DNA of 64,000 bases from Shewanella gelidii (GTDB taxonomy: Bacteria > Pseudomonadota > Gammaproteobacteria > Enterobacterales > Shewanellaceae): assembly GCF_014647855.1 (NCBI RefSeq), contig NZ_BMPZ01000004.1:248001-312000 (forward strand), written 5' to 3'. The first letter of the stretch is position 1. The number at the start of each line of letters is the position of its first letter. Shown piece after piece: positions 36,267 through 47,503 of this stretch. Below the pieces are notes generated by a model. The model worked only from the letters and a program-made list of their open reading frames with translations. It ran no database searches and was not told the origin of the DNA. The translations under genes were made by a program, and so were the position numbers.

Positions 36267-36316
36267 ATTTTTACGTTTACAAGTTTATATGTGGCCAAGG
36301 TTCCGGGAGAACGCCA

Positions 36317-37888
36317 ATGTCTGACCAAGTGATAATTTTCGATACGACGTTACGAGATGGAGAGCAGGCATTAGCGGCCAGTTTGACCGTAAAAGAAAAA
36401 TTGCAAATCGCATTGGCTCTTGAACGTTTGGGAGTTGATGTGATGGAGGTGGGTTTTCCAGTTTCTTCACCAGGCGACTTTGAATCGGTACAAACCATTG
36501 CAAGAAATATAAAAAATAGCCGTGTTTGTGCGTTATCCAGAGCTCTAGAAAAAGATATTGATGCGTGTGCCCAAGCCATGTCGGTCGCGGAGCAGTTTCG
36601 AATTCATACATTTATTTCCACCTCGACCATTCACGTAGAAAGCAAGCTCAAGCGCTCATTTGATCAAGTGTTAGAAATGGCGGTCTCTGCGGTGAAGTAT
36701 GCAAGACGCTTTACGGATGATGTCGAGTTTTCATGTGAAGATGCGGGGCGAACACCGATTGATGATTTATGCCGTATGGTTGAGTCTGCAATCGCCGCCG
36801 GAGCGAAAACGATTAACATTCCTGATACCGTGGGATACACGGTGCCCAGTGAATTTAGCGGTATTATTCAAACGTTATTCAATCGGGTCCCCAACATTGA
36901 TCAAGCGATTATTTCTGTACATTGTCACGACGATTTAGGGCTTTCGGTCGCCAACTCTATTGCAGCGGTACAGCATGGTGCTCGTCAAATTGAGTGTACC
37001 GTGAACGGGATTGGTGAGCGTGCGGGTAACTGTTCTCTTGAAGAGATTGCAATGATCTTGTCGACTCGCAAATCAATGTTAGGTTTGAGTACGAACATTA
37101 ATGCCAAAGAGATCCATCGAACTTCATCTCTTGTCAGCCAGTTGTGCAATATGCCAATTCAATCCAATAAAGCGATTGTTGGGGCCAATGCGTTCACCCA
37201 TTCCTCGGGGATTCATCAAGACGGAATGCTGAAGTCGCAAAACACCTATGAGATCATGACGCCTGAAAGCATCGGTTTAAGCCGTAGTAATTTAAATATG
37301 ACGTCCCGGTCAGGGCGACATGTCATTAAGCACAGAATGATGGAAATGGGCTATGACGAAAAAGATTTTGATCTAGATGTTCTTTATGACCAATTCTTAG
37401 CTTTAGCGGATAAAAAAGGCCAAGTATTTGACTATGACCTAGAAGCCCTAGCATACATGGAAGCACAGTCGGAGCAAGATGACTTCTATCAGTTACAGCA
37501 AATTGTTGTGCAGTCAGACTCTACGGAAGGCGTAGCAACGGCGACGGTGAAGTTATTGGTGAACGGGAGCGAGGTGACAGAAGCCGCTACCGGAAATGGA
37601 CCGGTTGACGCAGCATATAATGCAATAGAACGGGCAAGTGGTCGCGATATCAATATTACCAGTTACAAGCTCGGAGCCAAAGGTCAGGGTCAGAATGCGC
37701 TGGGGCAAGTGGATATTACGGCAAGCTATCAAAATCAAAGCTTCCATGGTTATGGTTTAGCCACGGACGTTGTTGAAGCATCGGCAAATGCGTTGGTTCA
37801 TGTCATGAATCTCACTTGGCGAGCGGATCAAGTCGCAGATAAAAAACAGCAATTAAAAACACAATCGACTGATCTCGGTGGCGTTTAA
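36317..37888 (+). CDS. leuA: 2-isopropylmalate synthase
   Basis: A 523-aa enzyme that condenses acetyl-CoA with 2-oxoisovalerate, the committed step of leucine synthesis. The N-terminal TIM barrel starts [18 protein letters not shown], with the DRE-TIM metallolyase signature. [38 protein letters not shown] holds the metal-binding His residues. The C-terminal part (about 390-515) is the regulatory LeuA domain for feedback by leucine. It matches E. coli LeuA in size (523 aa). It is the first structural gene after the leuL attenuator, with GGGAG about 8 nt before ATG. Confidence 0.97.
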   Translation: MSDQVIIFDTTLRDGEQALAASLTVKEKLQIALALERLGVDVMEVGFPVSSPGDFESVQTIARNIKNSRVCALSRALEKDIDACAQAMSVAEQFRIHTFISTSTIHVESKLKRSFDQVLEMAVSAVKYARRFTDDVEFSCEDAGRTPIDDLCRMVESAIAAGAKTINIPDTVGYTVPSEFSGIIQTLFNRVPNIDQAIISVHCHDDLGLSVANSIAAVQHGARQIECTVNGIGERAGNCSLEEIAMILSTRKSMLGLSTNINAKEIHRTSSLVSQLCNMPIQSNKAIVGANAFTHSSGIHQDGMLKSQNTYEIMTPESIGLSRSNLNMTSRSGRHVIKHRMMEMGYDEKDFDLDVLYDQFLALADKKGQVFDYDLEALAYMEAQSEQDDFYQLQQIVVQSDSTEGVATATVKLLVNGSEVTEAATGNGPVDAAYNAIERASGRDINITSYKLGAKGQGQNALGQVDITASYQNQSFHGYGLATDVVEASANALVHVMNLTWRADQVADKKQQLKTQSTDLGGV

Positions 37889-37955
37889 TTGCTCGTTCAG
37901 CCCATACAAATCATATTAAAAAAAACGAAATCAATTTAGCAAAGACGGAAGGTAG

Positions 37956-39055
<1,100 letters not shown>

Positions 39056-39056
<1 letters not shown>

Positions 39057-40456
39057 TGGCACAAACACTTTATGAAAAAGTTTGGCGTAGCCATGTTGTG
39101 ACAGAGCCTCAAGGCGAAGCGCCGCTTATTTATGTTGATCGTCACTTAGTCCATGAAGTGACTTCACCGCAAGCATTCAGTGGTCTTAAAGCCGCTGGTC
39201 GTAAATTGAGAGCGCCGGAAAAAACATTTGCAACGATGGATCACAACACGTCAACGCAAAGTGCAAGTTTAGATGCATTGAGTCCGATGGCACGAATTCA
39301 AGTTGAAACACTCGCCAGCAATTGTGATGAATTTGGCGTCCGCCTTTATGACATTCATCATCCAAATCAAGGCATTGTTCATGTCATGGGGCCAGAACTT
39401 GGGATAACGCTTCCTGGTACTGTCATTGTTTGTGGTGATTCACATACCGCAACTCATGGTGCATTTGGTGCATTGGCCTTTGGTATTGGTACCTCAGAAG
39501 TTGAACATGTGATGGCGACGCAAACTTTGCGTCAACTCAAAGCCAAAACCATGAAAATTGAAGTGCGTGGTCAAGTCGCAGCGGGGATTACTGCGAAAGA
39601 CATTATTCTTGCCATTATTGGCAAGACCGGCATGGATGGTGGGACTGGGCATGTCGTGGAATTTTGTGGCCAAGCGATTCGCGACCTTTCCATGGAAGGG
39701 CGTATGACGGTTTGTAACATGGCAATTGAAATGGGTGCTAAAGCTGGGATGGTTGCGCCTGATGAAACCACATTTGCGTACTTAAAAGGTCGCGAGTTTG
39801 CCCCACAAGGGGATGATTGGGAGCAAGCTGTTGCTGCGTGGAAACAGCTTCGTTCCGACGAAGGCGCCGTTTACGATGCCGAAATAGTGCTCGATGCAGC
39901 AGATATTGCACCACAGTTAACGTGGGGAACAAATCCAGGCCAAGTGGTTGGTATTGATCAATGTGTACCTAACCCTGCCAATGAGTCCAATGACACTCTG
40001 CGAGATAGCATGACGAAAGCCTTGGCTTATATTGGTCTTGAAGCAGACACACCCATGACGGAAGTGAGTATTAACAAAGTCTTTATTGGCTCATGTACAA
40101 ATTCCCGTATTGAAGATCTACGCTCTGCGGCGGAACAAGCCAAAGGTCGTAAAGTGGCTGATGGGGTAACGGCACTGGTTGTCCCAGGTTCTGGGCAAGT
40201 TAAGTTGCAAGCGGAAGCGGAAGGTTTAGATCAGATCTTTATCGAGGCCGGTTTTGAGTGGCGTCTTCCAGGTTGTTCCATGTGTTTAGCGATGAATGAC
40301 GACCGTTTGGAAGAAGGTGATCGTTGCGCTTCGACAAGCAACCGGAATTTCGAAGGTCGTCAAGGGCGAGGAAGTTGTACTCACCTTGTGAGTCCTGCGA
40401 TGGCTGCCGCCGCCGCAATTGCTGGTCGTTTTGTTGATATCCGTAAACCCTATTAG
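39056..40456 (+). CDS. leuC: 3-isopropylmalate dehydratase large subunit
   Basis: A 466-aa aconitase-family subunit that carries the [4Fe-4S] cluster used to isomerise 2- to 3-isopropylmalate. The cluster Cys residues are in [15 protein letters not shown] (about residue 347) and [11 protein letters not shown] (about 407 and 410). MDHNTSTQ and [32 protein letters not shown] are active-site segments. It equals E. coli LeuC in length (466 aa) and works as a heterodimer with LeuD, encoded 9 nt downstream. Confidence 0.97.
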
Positions 40457-40465
40457 GAGAGAGTT

Positions 40466-41071
40466 ATGCAACCTTTTATTGCTCACACGGGGCTTGCGGT
40501 CGCGATTAATACAGCCAATATTGATACAGACCAAATTATTCCGAAGCAGTTTTTATCGAAAGTAACACGGGATGGATTTGGTGTGCATTTATTCCATGAT
40601 TGGCGCTATCTTGACGATGATGGAGATCAGGTCAATCCAGAGTTCGTAATGAATCAGCCTCGTTATCAAAGTGCAACGATATTGATTGCAGAAGAGAACT
40701 TTGGCTGTGGTTCTAGTCGAGAGCATGCGCCATGGGCATTGCAAGACTATGGTTTGAAAGTGATCATTGCGCCAAGCTTTGCTGATATTTTCTATGGTAA
40801 TTCCATTAACAATGGCCTGCTTCCGGTGAAGTTAAGTCATGAGCAAGTACAACAAATTATTGCAGAGATAGAATCTGAAATCGGGGCACAGGTTAGTGTT
40901 GATTTAGAAAACTTAAAAGTGATCTCGCCTTCCGGTGCAACGTTTGATTTTACGATTGCTGAATCTGCACGAAAGAATTTGCTCAAAGGTCTTGATGCTA
41001 TTGGGTTAACGCTGAGTTTCGATCAAAACATTTCTGGATACGAAGCTGCAATTCCAGCTTGGCGACGTTAA
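40466..41071 (+). CDS. leuD: 3-isopropylmalate dehydratase small subunit
   Basis: A 201-aa swivel-domain subunit of isopropylmalate isomerase. Signatures are [30 protein letters not shown] and [20 protein letters not shown], with substrate-binding residues. It has the same length as E. coli LeuD (201 aa). AGGAGAG lies just before the ATG. It is the last gene of the operon, followed 80 nt later by a terminator. Confidence 0.97.
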   Translation: MQPFIAHTGLAVAINTANIDTDQIIPKQFLSKVTRDGFGVHLFHDWRYLDDDGDQVNPEFVMNQPRYQSATILIAEENFGCGSSREHAPWALQDYGLKVIIAPSFADIFYGNSINNGLLPVKLSHEQVQQIIAEIESEIGAQVSVDLENLKVISPSGATFDFTIAESARKNLLKGLDAIGLTLSFDQNISGYEAAIPAWRR

Positions 41072-41153
41072 TCTTGATTAAGTGAGATTTGTTGTCGCGA
41101 CTTTTGTTCGAAATTGGCGTACAACCGTACCAAGTGATTGTTTAGTAATTGTT

Positions 41154-41187
41154 AAAGCCCTTGTGAAAGACACAGGGGCTTTTTTTA
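41154..41187 (+). terminator. leuABCD terminator
   Basis: AAAGCCC plus TTGTG, loop AAAGA, CACAG plus GGGCTTT and a long T-run. Confidence 0.93.
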
Positions 41188-41602
41188 TCACATATTTGAT
41201 TCATCTTAGGCTTTGATATGTATGACTTTTTTTGTGCTTTCGGCCTGAGGTTACATCGCGTTTTTTGGCGTCAGTATAATATGCTGTGACTGCTTTTATA
41301 TGGGCGGTGACGGTTGTTCGCTGTTAAATTTGCGATTAACGTTTTGTATTTATTGTATTTAAATTGTTTTGTTGGATGGTTTTTTTTTCGTTTCGGCGTA
41401 CGTTGTTCGGATTGTGTATGCTGTACTTTTTTAATAAATGAGACGTTTAGCCATTTCGCCTCTACTTAATCGGTTTTTTCTAGAATAATCCTCTGTTTTT
41501 TTTGCTTTGGTTGCAAAGAAATCCTGTTTGATTAAACTGCAGCCCATTTTTAACTTGAGTTAATACTCTAGTTCAGCAAGTCAAAATAGAAAGCAGGGAA
41601 TA
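41188..41602. promoter_or_regulatory. Upstream region of the FadL-type gene
   Basis: These 415 bases have no gene and are strongly T-rich on this strand. They contain the promoter of the downstream outer-membrane porin gene; TATAAT-like hexamers occur (for example in CAGTATAATATGC near 41272-41284), but no confident pair was assigned. The long leader suggests regulation beyond a simple promoter. Confidence 0.45.
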
Positions 41603-42898
41603 ATGATGAAGAAGCACATATTATCTGTCGCCATCGGTGGCGCCTTATTGAGTTCAGCAATACAAGTTAATGCCGCAGGATTTCAACTTGCTGAATATTC
41701 AGCCACAGGCCAAGGTCGCTCTTTTGCTGGTGAAGCTGCAATCGCTGACAATGCGTCAGCTCAAGGAAGAAACCCTGCACTTTTAAGCTATCTTGACGGT
41801 CGACAGTTCTCAGCGGGTGCGATTTACGTCATGCCAGATGTTGATGTTGAAGGAAATATGACATTGATGCAGCCGTCAATGAGCTTTGATGCGTCAATCT
41901 ATGATGTTGCTGACAACGCCGTGGTGCCGAACTTTTATTATTCCACGCGGATTGACGAGCAATGGGCTTGGGGTCTGGCAGTCAACTCAAACTATGGTCT
42001 GAAAACGGAGTTGCCTACCGACCATAATGCAGCTGTATTTGGCAATCATACCTCGGTCACAACCGTAGAGCTGAATCCAAATCTTGCTTATCGATTGAGT
42101 GAGCAAGTGAGTATCGGTGCCGGTCTCCGAGTTGTTTATGGCGAAGGCGAAATCAGTGCGAGTGTCCCGACTTGGATGGCCGCTGCTGTGCCAGTTCCTG
42201 CAGGTACACAACTGAAAGGTCTAAAGGGGGATGACGTTGCATTGGGCTGGCAGGTTGGCTCGACTTGGCAAGTAGATGAAAATCATCGATTTGGTATTGC
42301 TTACCATAGTGGCGTTAAATTAGAACTGGCTGGTACAGCTTCAGGCTTGCAGTACACCGGTGGCCAGCCTGTGAGTATTGATGGTTATATGCCGCTAGAG
42401 CTTCCTGCATTTGCTGAAGTCTCTTCATTTCATCAATTAGATAACCAGCTTGCGATTCACACCAGTATAAATTGGACCCAATGGAGTGTGTTTGATGAGC
42501 TTCGTGCATATTTCCCGGGTGATGTTAAGCCCATTGGTAATATCGATTCGGATCTGGTCAAGGTTGAAAACTTCAATGACAACTGGCGTTTTGCGCTTGG
42601 CACGACATACCAATTTAATGATCAATGGTTAGTCAGAACCGGTATCGCTGTCGATAAAACCGCGGTAGATGATGAATATAGAACGATTACTATTCCTGAC
42701 TCTGACCGTATCTGGTTGAGTGCGGGAATTGGCTATCAGCCAAACAAAGACTTAGCGATAGATGTTTCGCTGACTTATATTGACGCTCATGGCGTATCTA
42801 AGATTAACGAATTTGAGCCATCAGTTGGGGCAACGTTTGACGGTGCAGCAGATGGCAGGGTTTGGCTTGCAGGTATACAAATGAGCTATAAAATCTAA
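41603..42898 (+). CDS. fadL: FadL/OmpP1/TodX-family outer-membrane transporter
   Basis: A 431-aa outer-membrane beta-barrel protein for uptake of long-chain fatty acids or other hydrophobic compounds. A signal peptide (about 1-24, cleavage QVNA-AGF) is followed by the family hatch sequence AGFQLAEYSATGQGRSFAGEAAIADNASAQGRNPALLSYLD. The rest is amphipathic strands, ending in the aromatic-terminated VWLAGIQMSYKI, with a polar last residue. The C-terminal strand suits barrel assembly by BAM. The start at 41603 is the first of two consecutive ATGs. It is a single-gene unit with its own terminator. The exact substrate cannot be told from sequence. Confidence 0.92.
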   Translation: MMKKHILSVAIGGALLSSAIQVNAAGFQLAEYSATGQGRSFAGEAAIADNASAQGRNPALLSYLDGRQFSAGAIYVMPDVDVEGNMTLMQPSMSFDASIYDVADNAVVPNFYYSTRIDEQWAWGLAVNSNYGLKTELPTDHNAAVFGNHTSVTTVELNPNLAYRLSEQVSIGAGLRVVYGEGEISASVPTWMAAAVPVPAGTQLKGLKGDDVALGWQVGSTWQVDENHRFGIAYHSGVKLELAGTASGLQYTGGQPVSIDGYMPLELPAFAEVSSFHQLDNQLAIHTSINWTQWSVFDELRAYFPGDVKPIGNIDSDLVKVENFNDNWRFALGTTYQFNDQWLVRTGIAVDKTAVDDEYRTITIPDSDRIWLSAGIGYQPNKDLAIDVSLTYIDAHGVSKINEFEPSVGATFDGAADGRVWLAGIQMSYKI

Positions 42899-42920
42899 AA
42901 GCGAATCAGGTTCATCAATG

Positions 42921-42949
42921 AAAAAGCCCCGCATTCGTGGGGCTTTTTT
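42921..42949 (+). terminator. Terminator of the FadL-type gene
   Basis: AAAAAGCCCC, loop GCATTCGT, GGGGCTTTTTT, 22 nt after the stop codon. Confidence 0.93.
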
Positions 42950-43162
42950 GTTGAAAATTTATGTAATCTTAGGCGCACTTTTTATTCTATCTATTTGCAA
43001 TTTGTGTAATCAAATCGCAACCTTAATTGCGCTGTCTATGGTCGACCCGCTGTGAGCCGTCTAGGCTTAAATAAAACTGGGATCTGAATTGCATGCTCGA
43101 ATAGTGTTTTGTGTTACCCGTGGACTATCCCTACTTATTACGCGTTGAAGAGGAATCAAAAT

Positions 43163-44647
43163 TTGTCAAAGCAATATGTCATCGCCTTAGATCAAGGGAC
43201 CACAAGTTCCCGAGCGATACTTTTCGATCATCACGCGAATATTGTGGCTTCATCACAACGAGAATTTTCTCAGCATTACCCTAAAGCGGGTTGGGTAGAG
43301 CATGACCCAATGGAAATATGGGCGTCTCAGAGTTCAGTTCTGATTGAAACGATCGCAAGGGCTGGGATCCGCAGTGAGGATGTCGCTGCAATTGGCATCA
43401 CCAATCAACGGGAAACGACCGTAATATGGGATAAAGTTACCGGTAAGCCCATATATAATGCCATTGTTTGGCAGTGTCGTCGAAGCCAGCAGGTTTGCCA
43501 AGATTTGAAGCAGCAAGGGCATGAAGCCTTGATTCGGCAGAAAACCGGGTTGGTTCTCGACCCATATTTCTCTGCGAGTAAAATCCAGTGGCTTCTTGAT
43601 AATATCGAAGGCGCTCGAGAAAAAGCTGAAAGTGGGCAGCTCTTATTTGGCACCATCGATACATGGTTAGTTTGGAAGCTAACGGAAGGGAAACAGCACG
43701 TCACTGACCCAACTAACGCGTCGCGTACAATGTTATTTGATATTCATCGTCAACAGTGGGATGACACGCTGCTGCAGCTGTTTAACATTCCCCGTTCTAT
43801 GCTGCCCGAGGTTAGGCCTTCTTGCGCAATATATGGCACCACGCGTATTGCCGGTGAGGGAAGTGAAATTAAAATCGCGGGTATGGCTGGTGATCAACAG
43901 GCGGCTTTATTCGGGCAACTCTGTATTGAACCGGGTATGGCAAAAAATACCTATGGGACAGGGTGTTTTTTATTGATGAATACTGGCAAAAAAGCAGTGA
44001 CTTCTAATCACGGCCTGTTAACGACCATTGCAGTTGGCGCGAAGGGGGAAGTGAATTACGCCCTAGAAGGTGCAGTGTTTATGGGAGGCGCGACTATTCA
44101 ATGGTTGCGAGATGAACTTGGTTTGATTCGTGACGCGCAAGACACTGAATATTTTGCTCGTAAAGTTGCAGATACCAATGGGGTATATTTGGTTCCAGCA
44201 TTTGTCGGGCTTGGTGCGCCGTATTGGGATTCTGAGGCTCGAGGCGCGCTGGTTGGGTTGACGCGCGGCGCAAACCGTAACCATATAATTCGCGCGGCAC
44301 TAGAAGCCATCGCTTACCAAAGTAAAGATGTACTGGATGCCATGGTGAAAGATAGTGGTGTATCCCTTCAGCATTTAAAAGTTGATGGAGGCGCAGCAAA
44401 TAATGATTTTTTAATGCAGTTTCAAGCTGATATTAATCACCAAAGCGTATTCCGTCCCAAGCTTATTGAAACCACAGCACTTGGCGCAGCGTTTCTTGCT
44501 GGGATTGCAGTTGGCTTTTGGGACTCGACTCAAGAACTACAACAAATCGCACAAGTTGAAAAAGCGTTCAATCCAGAGTTAGATGTCCAGATTTGTGAGC
44601 AACTGTACATTGGTTGGAAGGATGCTGTGGCACAGACACTGAAATAG
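43163..44647 (+). CDS. glpK: Glycerol kinase
   Basis: A 494-aa FGGY-family kinase that phosphorylates glycerol to glycerol 3-phosphate. Signatures are [24 protein letters not shown] (ATP site), [52 protein letters not shown] and [12 protein letters not shown]. The start is probably TTG at 43163: AGAGGA lies 8 nt upstream, and [12 protein letters not shown] aligns with the family N-terminus; longer forms from 43109 add unrelated residues. The region equivalent to the E. coli FBP-binding loop (GGKGGTR) reads AGEGSEIK, so allosteric inhibition may differ. No glpF or glpD lies beside it. Confidence 0.95.
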   Translation: MSKQYVIALDQGTTSSRAILFDHHANIVASSQREFSQHYPKAGWVEHDPMEIWASQSSVLIETIARAGIRSEDVAAIGITNQRETTVIWDKVTGKPIYNAIVWQCRRSQQVCQDLKQQGHEALIRQKTGLVLDPYFSASKIQWLLDNIEGAREKAESGQLLFGTIDTWLVWKLTEGKQHVTDPTNASRTMLFDIHRQQWDDTLLQLFNIPRSMLPEVRPSCAIYGTTRIAGEGSEIKIAGMAGDQQAALFGQLCIEPGMAKNTYGTGCFLLMNTGKKAVTSNHGLLTTIAVGAKGEVNYALEGAVFMGGATIQWLRDELGLIRDAQDTEYFARKVADTNGVYLVPAFVGLGAPYWDSEARGALVGLTRGANRNHIIRAALEAIAYQSKDVLDAMVKDSGVSLQHLKVDGGAANNDFLMQFQADINHQSVFRPKLIETTALGAAFLAGIAVGFWDSTQELQQIAQVEKAFNPELDVQICEQLYIGWKDAVAQTLK

Positions 44648-44835
44648 CCACAGCCCTAGGCAAAAACAAGCATTTAGGTCTGTGTGCGGATTATTTAGGA
44701 ATAAGGTGCGTGGATTGAGAGAATAAAGCAAGATGAAAAACGCACAGTTTGTATAACCAAGAACTGCTCATATCCATAGTCGCGGCGTGGCTTTGGGTTA
44801 CCGCTCATCATATGATTTTTTGCAAAGGCTTGAGA

Positions 44836-45132
44836 TCAAGCCATGACATCAATATGCAAGCTTCTTTTGATCTCTTCGATAACATTTTCACCTTCGCGAC
44901 GCCCTTTGCCAAGTCGTCGATCGACTCGAGGTCTTCGGCTGGCATCCGCAGATTGGCGACGATCCTTTTTAGGTTTTCTTCGCTCTAAATGTGGAGGCAG
45001 TTGCGACTGAGGCGCCTCATGGCTATCAGGTGCAAGCCCATCGCCTTTTTTAACTTGGTCGACCACACGCTTTTTCTCCAACGCAACGCGTGCAGGAACC
45101 GCTGTCATTGCATAGATACTATCTAATCCCAT
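44836..45132 (-). CDS. Small charged hypothetical protein
   Basis: A 98-aa protein beginning MGLDSIYAMTAVPARVALEKKRVVDQ, then a very basic, low-complexity middle (HLERRKPKKDRRQSADASRRPRVDRRLGKG) and an acidic-basic end (EGENVIEEIKRSLHIDVMA). AAGGAG lies about 8 nt before the ATG, which supports real translation. There is no signal peptide or membrane segment. It is probably cytoplasmic and perhaps partly disordered. No family was recognised. It is convergent with glpK and divergent from mraZ. Confidence 0.65.
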   Translation of the reverse strand: MGLDSIYAMTAVPARVALEKKRVVDQVKKGDGLAPDSHEAPQSQLPPHLERRKPKKDRRQSADASRRPRVDRRLGKGRREGENVIEEIKRSLHIDVMA

Positions 45133-45653
45133 TGTCTTGACTCCTTGAAATCATGCTCCTTTATTTGCTATCGGCATCGATTGTTGAATATTTAGACTCA
45201 ATTTTTTGCACAAAGTTACATGTGAAGAAACTGCTTGAATCAAGAAAGACATTAAGATTTGTTTAAGTCGACGATCTAGCTTTTGGGTCAGTCTTTTGGC
45301 TGAAATATGAATGTTCTCGATCTATGTCTGGCTTCAATAGAATTTTGGGAAAGAACAAGTCCGATCATAGTTTCATCATTTGTGTGATGTTCAGTGTGGA
45401 TGATTAGGTTACTGTTTATCGATCGGGCTTGCAGCGCCAAATTTAAAATACCGCATCATCTGGGGTACCGATCGAATTTCAGATACCATATAGGGTGCTT
45501 TTTACGGATGAGCTCCCGTCAATAGTGTTTGTTTTTTCTCCATTTTCATCATAACGTGCATGCATAAAATAGCGTCTGTTTATGCCGTTTCTTTTCATGC
45601 CGAACAAGCAGCTAACCCGCTTGATTACTGACTTTTTTAATCTATGCCTTCCC
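45133..45653. other. Intergenic region upstream of mraZ promoter
   Basis: About 520 bases without a supported gene, between the small charged protein and the mraZ promoter. No clear repeats, RNA genes or terminators were seen. It should contain the promoter of the minus-strand gene close to 45150-45200. Confidence 0.45.
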
Positions 45654-45683
45654 TTGACATTACTTGCAACACTTCCCTAAACT
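45654..45683 (+). promoter_or_regulatory. Predicted mraZ (dcw cluster) promoter
   Basis: TTGACA (45654-45659), an 18-nt spacer and TAAACT (45678-45683). This is the equivalent of the mra promoter that drives most of the division and cell-wall cluster in E. coli. Confidence 0.75.
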
Positions 45684-45692
45684 AGAGGTCTG

Positions 45693-45717
45693 TGGGAAAT
45701 AGTGGATCAATGTGGAT
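45693..45717 (+). promoter_or_regulatory. MraZ binding repeats
   Basis: Three TGGNN units, TGGGA (45693), TGGAT (45703) and TGGAT (45713), are exactly 10 nt apart, each separated by 5 nt. MraZ is known to bind TGGG-type repeats with 5-nt spacers at its own promoter and repress it. They sit just downstream of the -10, across the expected transcription start. Confidence 0.75.
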
Positions 45718-45744
45718 CATTTTATTAAGGCAGGGATGAACTAA

Positions 45745-46203
45745 GTGTTTCGGGGAGCGAGTGCAATTAATTTGGATGCCAAAGGTCGGATCGCTATTCC
45801 AAAGCGATACCGAGAATCTTTGCATGCTGAGCACCAAGGCAAACTCGTCATCACCGTCGACATATCGTCACCTTGTTTATTGATTTACCCCCAACACCAG
45901 TGGACTGAAATTGAAGCCAAATTGCTGCGCCTGTCGGATACCAATCCAACACAGCGCAAGCTAAAACGATTGCTGTTGGGTCACGCTCATGAGTGTGAGT
46001 TAGATAGCCTAGGACGGATCTTACTTCCCTCGTCGCTTCGTAATTTCGCCCAGCTAGAAAAGCACAGCATGCTGGTTGGTCAGCTTAATAAGTTTGAGTT
46101 ATGGAATGAATCTGCATGGCATCAAGAGATCGAAGATGATCTCGAAACGATACAGAGCCTGAACCTATCAGAAGTCGATGGCCTTGAAGACTTCTCATTG
46201 TAA
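45745..46203 (+). CDS. mraZ: Transcriptional regulator MraZ
   Basis: A 152-aa AbrB-like DNA-binding protein that represses its own operon, the dcw cluster. Two SpoVT/AbrB-like repeats are visible: INLDAKGRIAIPKRYRESL (about 8-26) and CELDSLGRILLPSSLRNFA (about 84-102), each with the D-x-x-GR loop. The start is GTG (MFRGASAINL), with AGGCAGGG upstream. Length equals E. coli MraZ (152 aa). It is the first gene of the cluster, and its likely operator lies at 45693-45717. Confidence 0.97.
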   Translation: MFRGASAINLDAKGRIAIPKRYRESLHAEHQGKLVITVDISSPCLLIYPQHQWTEIEAKLLRLSDTNPTQRKLKRLLLGHAHECELDSLGRILLPSSLRNFAQLEKHSMLVGQLNKFELWNESAWHQEIEDDLETIQSLNLSEVDGLEDFSL

Positions 46204-46235
46204 TGAGAGTCGTTAACTAACGAAAGAAGAGTGTA

Positions 46236-47177
46236 ATGAGCCAAGAATTTGCCCATGTGTCGGTATTGTTAAAAGAGACGATTGCAGGGCTGAACATTCG
46301 GCCTGACGGCATTTATATCGACGGAACATTTGGTCGAGGCGGACACTCGCGACAAATTTTGCAGCAACTTGGTGAGAATGGACGATTGATTGCAATTGAT
46401 CGCGATCCTCAAGCCATCGAAGCTGCAAAACAATTTGCAGATGATCAACGTTTTCAAATTGTCCATGGTGGTTTCGGCCAGTTGGGTCAATATGTTGCTG
46501 AATTAGGCCTAACGGGGAAAATTGACGGGATATTGCTTGATCTCGGAGTGTCTTCACCTCAGTTGGATGATGCCGAACGTGGATTTAGTTTCTTACGAGA
46601 TGGTCCACTAGATATGCGTATGGACAATAGTCAAGGAGAAACCGCGGCTCAATGGATAGCCCGTGCTGACATCGAAGATATGGCGTGGGTTTTTAAAACT
46701 TATGGCGAAGAGCGGAACGGCAAACACATTGCTCGTTGTATTGCCGCTGATCGCGAACAGAAACCATTTGAACGCACAAAAGATTTAGCGGATTTAATTT
46801 TTAGAATCACGAAAAAGAAAGAAAAGAATAAGCACCCAGCAACACGGGTCTTTCAGGCAATTCGAATCTACATCAATAGTGAGCTTGAGCAGATCGATCA
46901 GGCGCTTGAGGGGGGCTTGAAGGTGCTTGCGCCCCAAGGACGGTTTTCCATCATTAGTTTTCACTCACTAGAAGACCGCATGGTCAAACGTTTTGTGCGC
47001 CGTCATAGCACTGCGAAAGAAGTTCCTTTTGGCTTGCCTGTGACTGAAGAAGAGCTGAATAAAGATCGAACGTTAAAGCCGATTGGTAAAGCATTAAAGC
47101 CTTCAAAAGAAGAGCTTGAATTAAACCCTCGAGCCAGAAGTTCTGTGCTTCGAGTTGCTGAGCGTCTTGAGTATTAG
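46236..47177 (+). CDS. rsmH: 16S rRNA (cytosine(1402)-N(4))-methyltransferase
   Basis: A 313-aa SAM-dependent enzyme (MraW) that methylates N4 of C1402 in 16S rRNA. It has [32 protein letters not shown] (SAM motif I), [38 protein letters not shown] and [16 protein letters not shown]. Length matches E. coli RsmH (313 aa). It lies 32 nt after mraZ and is followed at once by ftsL. Confidence 0.97.
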   Translation: MSQEFAHVSVLLKETIAGLNIRPDGIYIDGTFGRGGHSRQILQQLGENGRLIAIDRDPQAIEAAKQFADDQRFQIVHGGFGQLGQYVAELGLTGKIDGILLDLGVSSPQLDDAERGFSFLRDGPLDMRMDNSQGETAAQWIARADIEDMAWVFKTYGEERNGKHIARCIAADREQKPFERTKDLADLIFRITKKKEKNKHPATRVFQAIRIYINSELEQIDQALEGGLKVLAPQGRFSIISFHSLEDRMVKRFVRRHSTAKEVPFGLPVTEEELNKDRTLKPIGKALKPSKEELELNPRARSSVLRVAERLEY

Positions 47178-47185
47178 GTGTGGCG

Positions 47186-47503
47186 ATGACAACAAAACCA
47201 CAGCTCAATCTGACGCGCATAGTTTTACAAGATATATGGCACCACATCTGGGTGGTGATCTTAGCTGTGGTACTTGTAGTCAACGCCGCAGCCGTGGTTT
47301 TTGCGAGCCACAAAAGCAGACAACTAACGAGCCAATGGGATCAGTTGCTGCAGCAAAGGGATAAATTGGATATTGAATGGCGTAATTTATTGTTAGAGGA
47401 GCAATCGCTTTCTGAACATAGCCGAATTACGCAGATTGCCACCAAAGATTTGGGAATGAGTCGACCGCTCCCTAATGAAGAAGTGGTTGTGAGGGTACCG
47501 TGA
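47186..47503 (+). CDS. ftsL: Cell division protein FtsL
   Basis: A 105-aa bitopic inner-membrane divisome protein. A short cytoplasmic N-terminus, one membrane helix (HIWVVILAVVLVVNAAAVVFAS, about 22-43) and a periplasmic coiled coil with hydrophobic heptads (QLTSQWDQLLQQRDKLDIEWRNLLLEEQSLSEHSRI) are the family pattern. FtsL forms a complex with FtsB and FtsQ and activates FtsWI. ATG 47186 has AGGTG 5 nt upstream; GTG at 47180 is an alternative. It overlaps ftsI by 4 nt. Confidence 0.93.
   Translation: MTTKPQLNLTRIVLQDIWHHIWVVILAVVLVVNAAAVVFASHKSRQLTSQWDQLLQQRDKLDIEWRNLLLEEQSLSEHSRITQIATKDLGMSRPLPNEEVVVRVP

Noticed and set aside
43000..43025. Possible CRP site upstream of glpK
   Set aside because: TGTGTAATCAAATCGCA matches only part of the TGTGA-N6-TCACA consensus; too weak to call.
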